Made by a program: the position numbers and the translations under genes
The notes under the pieces: generated by a model
What the model saw: only the letters and a program-made list of their open reading frames with translations
Databases searched by the model: none
What the model was told of the DNA's origin: nothing
DNA from: Promethearchaeota archaeon
Lineage (GTDB): Archaea; Asgardarchaeota; Lokiarchaeia; Sigyniarchaeales; Promethearchaeaceae
Assembly (NCBI GenBank): GCA_014729055.1
Contig: WJKO01000786.1
Coordinates: 1 to 7,647, forward strand
Length of the DNA stretch: 7,647 bases
Direction: 5' to 3'
Shown: positions 6,169 to 7,647 of the stretch, one piece after another
Position numbering within the stretch: position 1 is the stretch's first letter
Layout of the letters: each line of letters starts with the position of its first letter

Positions 6169-6933
6169 ATGGATAGGGGTATATTGGTAAAAGACTTTAT
6201 GCAACAAATAAAACGTGCCCTAGCAATAGCTAAAAAGGACATCCAGAATTACTATAAGCGAGGACCAGTAATTATATTCGGATTTTTAACCCCGCTATTT
6301 CTCTTAATGTCGTTTTTAATAGGACGCGAATTGGAACCATCAATGTTAATTCCGTCGTTATTTGGAATGACTGTGTTCTTCTCAGCAACTTCCATAGGTC
6401 CAGCCGTATTTCCGTGGGAAACGCGGACTAAAACTTTAGAGCGTGTGCTTTCAACACCGATAACTTTATGGGCTATTTTGCTGGGTGATGTATTTGCATC
6501 ATTTACATTTGGAATTGTCTTTTCGATAGTCCCGCTAATAGTGGGAATTGTACTGAACGTGTCAATTCTACACCCGCTAATCCTAATAATTGTAATTGTT
6601 ATAGGTTCATTCTGTTTCTCCTCTTTAAGTGTATTATTATCAGTTCCTCCAACGGATCAACCGCACCAGATAATGATGTTGTCATCATTGATACGATTTC
6701 CACTATTATTTATTAGCGGCGTATTTGTACCTCTGAGTCAACTTTCAGATTTCAGTCGCTTTGTCTCTTATATCTCCCCATTAACCTATTTCACAGACAT
6801 AAGCAGATGGATCACAACTGGTGTATCTTTCTTGCCTGTTTGGGTCGATGTATTGGTCTTATGTTTATTTTGCGTTGCTCTATTAGGATTGGCAATAATC
6901 TTACATGGAAAAACAATACAAAAGAGATTATAA
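6169..6933 (+). CDS. ABC-2 type transporter permease
   Basis: The 254-residue product has about six hydrophobic segments, near residues 33-51, 59-79, 103-129, 136-158, 170-190 and 222-246. It carries the family hallmark between the second and third: WETRTKTLERVLSTPIT at 83-99, a cytoplasmic coupling region of ABC-2 permeases (DrrB/NodJ type). ISPLTYFTD (202-210) before the last helix is also typical. It should pair as a homodimer with the preceding ATPase to form the exporter. The ATG follows the ATPase stop codon with no spacing, and GGGGG at 6156-6160 may serve as its ribosome site. A second ATG at 6199 (residue 11) is an alternative start that would remove only a short polar leader. Its last four codons and stop lie in a hairpin shared with the convergent gene. 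Confidence 0.92.
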   Translation: MDRGILVKDFMQQIKRALAIAKKDIQNYYKRGPVIIFGFLTPLFLLMSFLIGRELEPSMLIPSLFGMTVFFSATSIGPAVFPWETRTKTLERVLSTPITLWAILLGDVFASFTFGIVFSIVPLIVGIVLNVSILHPLILIIVIVIGSFCFSSLSVLLSVPPTDQPHQIMMLSSLIRFPLLFISGVFVPLSQLSDFSRFVSYISPLTYFTDISRWITTGVSFLPVWVDVLVLCLFCVALLGLAIILHGKTIQKRL

Positions 6934-6965
6934 ACCATAACCTCTTTTGTATGGACTCAATTTTT
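6916..6965. terminator. Probable bidirectional hairpin terminator at the convergent gene ends
   Basis: ATACAAAAGAG (6916-6926) and CTCTTTTGTAT (6942-6952) are exact reverse complements of 11 bases around a 15-base loop. On the plus strand, T5 occurs eight bases after the hairpin (6961-6965). On the minus strand, T5 (AAAAA at 6909-6913 on plus) follows two bases after it. The structure covers the stop codons of both genes, so it lies partly inside coding sequence on each strand. Confidence 0.6.
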
Positions 6966-7647
6966 CCAAAATTTTCGGTAAAAGTTTAAGTGATAATTTT
7001 ATTAAAACAATGGCTAAGGCAAGAAATCCCCCAGCTTTTAACAATGATACAGATATCCTTTGATTAGCCACACAATTAATGTTATACACATGCAAACCTG
7101 AATACTTGTCTCCCACGTAGGCGTATGGTTCATCAATTACTAGACTATGATGGTGGTTCGGAAAAAAATGTTGACTAATCTCTTGTAGATCTCCACCTTT
7201 ATCTAATGTCATGATTGATAAACCATGAGCGTATCCTGCAAGATAAATATTATTACTAACAACAAAAACATCGAACACGAGAACACTTTCGTGGAATTCA
7301 GTCATTTTATATGTACTGCTTGGATTTGTTATATTAAAAACACTCACGCTATACTCGAGATTTGCCGCATACAAATATGGATAAGAAACAAACAAACCCT
7401 CTATTCTGTCCGAAAGCCAAATATGGCATATCTCAACCGGATTCAAGGTATTACTAATATTAACTACAGATATACCACCATACCATGTTGAGTAATAGAG
7501 TAAAGATTCATAAATACATAAGTCTCTGGGATTTGCGCCTGTGGTTCCAAATCTTAAAAATTCAGTTGGATTATTCGGGTCGCTAACATTGATGATCTGA
7601 ATTCCTATGAATAAATCAGCTACATATACTAAATCATCCTTCAACAC
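6928..7647 (-). CDS. LVIVD-repeat beta-propeller protein with C-terminal membrane helix (5' part beyond window)
   Basis: The frame is open from the right edge to the TAA at 6928, giving 239 visible residues. The first codon is GTG, but it falls inside a propeller strand (followed by LKDDLVYVAD), so it is almost certainly an internal Val and the true start lies outside. About five repeats are visible, with cores LVYVAD (6-11), LLYYST (49-54), YLYAAN (91-96), NIYLAG (133-138) and YAYVGD (175-180), and strands such as IQIINVSDPNNP at 16-27. They are more diverged from one another than those of the LVIVD gene at 1773-3062. Residues about 200-220 form a hydrophobic helix, followed by a Lys/Arg-containing tail, so the propeller is probably anchored outside the cell. 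No calcium-binding motifs occur before the helix, unlike the first LVIVD protein. Function is unknown; binding or adhesion is likely. Its stop overlaps the permease gene by six bases. Confidence 0.82.
   Translation of the reverse strand: MLKDDLVYVADLFIGIQIINVSDPNNPTEFLRFGTTGANPRDLCIYESLLYYSTWYGGISVVNISNTLNPVEICHIWLSDRIEGLFVSYPYLYAANLEYSVSVFNITNPSSTYKMTEFHESVLVFDVFVVSNNIYLAGYAHGLSIMTLDKGGDLQEISQHFFPNHHHSLVIDEPYAYVGDKYSGLHVYNINCVANQRISVSLLKAGGFLALAIVLIKLSLKLLPKILEKLSPYKRGYGL

Noticed and set aside
7225..7491. Small plus-strand open frame opposite the second LVIVD gene
   Set aside because: It is the complement of recognisable propeller repeats and has no ribosome site or protein-family features.
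7645..7647. GTG at the right edge as the start of the second LVIVD gene
   Set aside because: The residues right after it are in the middle of a propeller blade and there is no signal peptide, so the codon is internal and the gene is truncated by the window.

Overview
The window looks like an AT-rich archaeal chromosome segment. Several genes have a TATA-like box about 25 bases upstream of the start codon. Shine-Dalgarno sites are sparse, one terminator is a long T-rich tract, and two surface proteins are built from LVIVD beta-propeller repeats, one of them ending in a C-terminal membrane anchor. LVIVD and calcium-binding repeats on membrane-anchored surface proteins are common in Asgard archaea (Loki-, Thor- and Heimdall-type). 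That lineage is an inference; no rRNA or other phylogenetic marker is present.

Layout, left to right. (1) Bases 1-1681, minus strand: a 3'-truncated gene for a polytopic membrane protein carrying a PHP-type metallophosphoesterase domain predicted to face outward. (2) Bases 1773-3062, plus: a secreted, C-terminally anchored seven-repeat LVIVD propeller with two DxDxDG calcium-binding motifs, divergent from gene 1 across 91 bp. (3) Bases 3104-4723, minus: a soluble FAD-dependent oxidoreductase of the FAD_oxidored type, convergent with gene 2 over a T-rich tract. (4) Bases 4827-6933, plus: a three-gene operon encoding an ArsR-family repressor, an ABC ATPase and an ABC-2 permease, with an 8-base overlap and then a zero-base junction between genes. 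(5) Bases 6928-7647, minus: the 3' part of a second membrane-anchored LVIVD propeller, whose last codons overlap the permease gene.

The clearest functional unit is the operon. The ArsR protein probably represses its own promoter: a perfect 13-bp inverted repeat brackets the TATA region just upstream of its start codon. De-repression would raise an efflux-type ABC transporter of unknown substrate. A third copy of the half-site lies next to the start of the divergent FAD oxidoreductase gene, so the enzyme and exporter may answer to the same signal. The flanking genes (PHP ectoenzyme and two propellers) are cell-surface functions and need not belong to the same pathway. At the right end of the operon an 11-bp perfect hairpin lies inside the coding overlap and is followed by T5 on both strands, a likely bidirectional terminator.

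There is no gene-free stretch longer than about 100 bases. I saw no RNA gene, CRISPR array, insertion sequence or phage gene.
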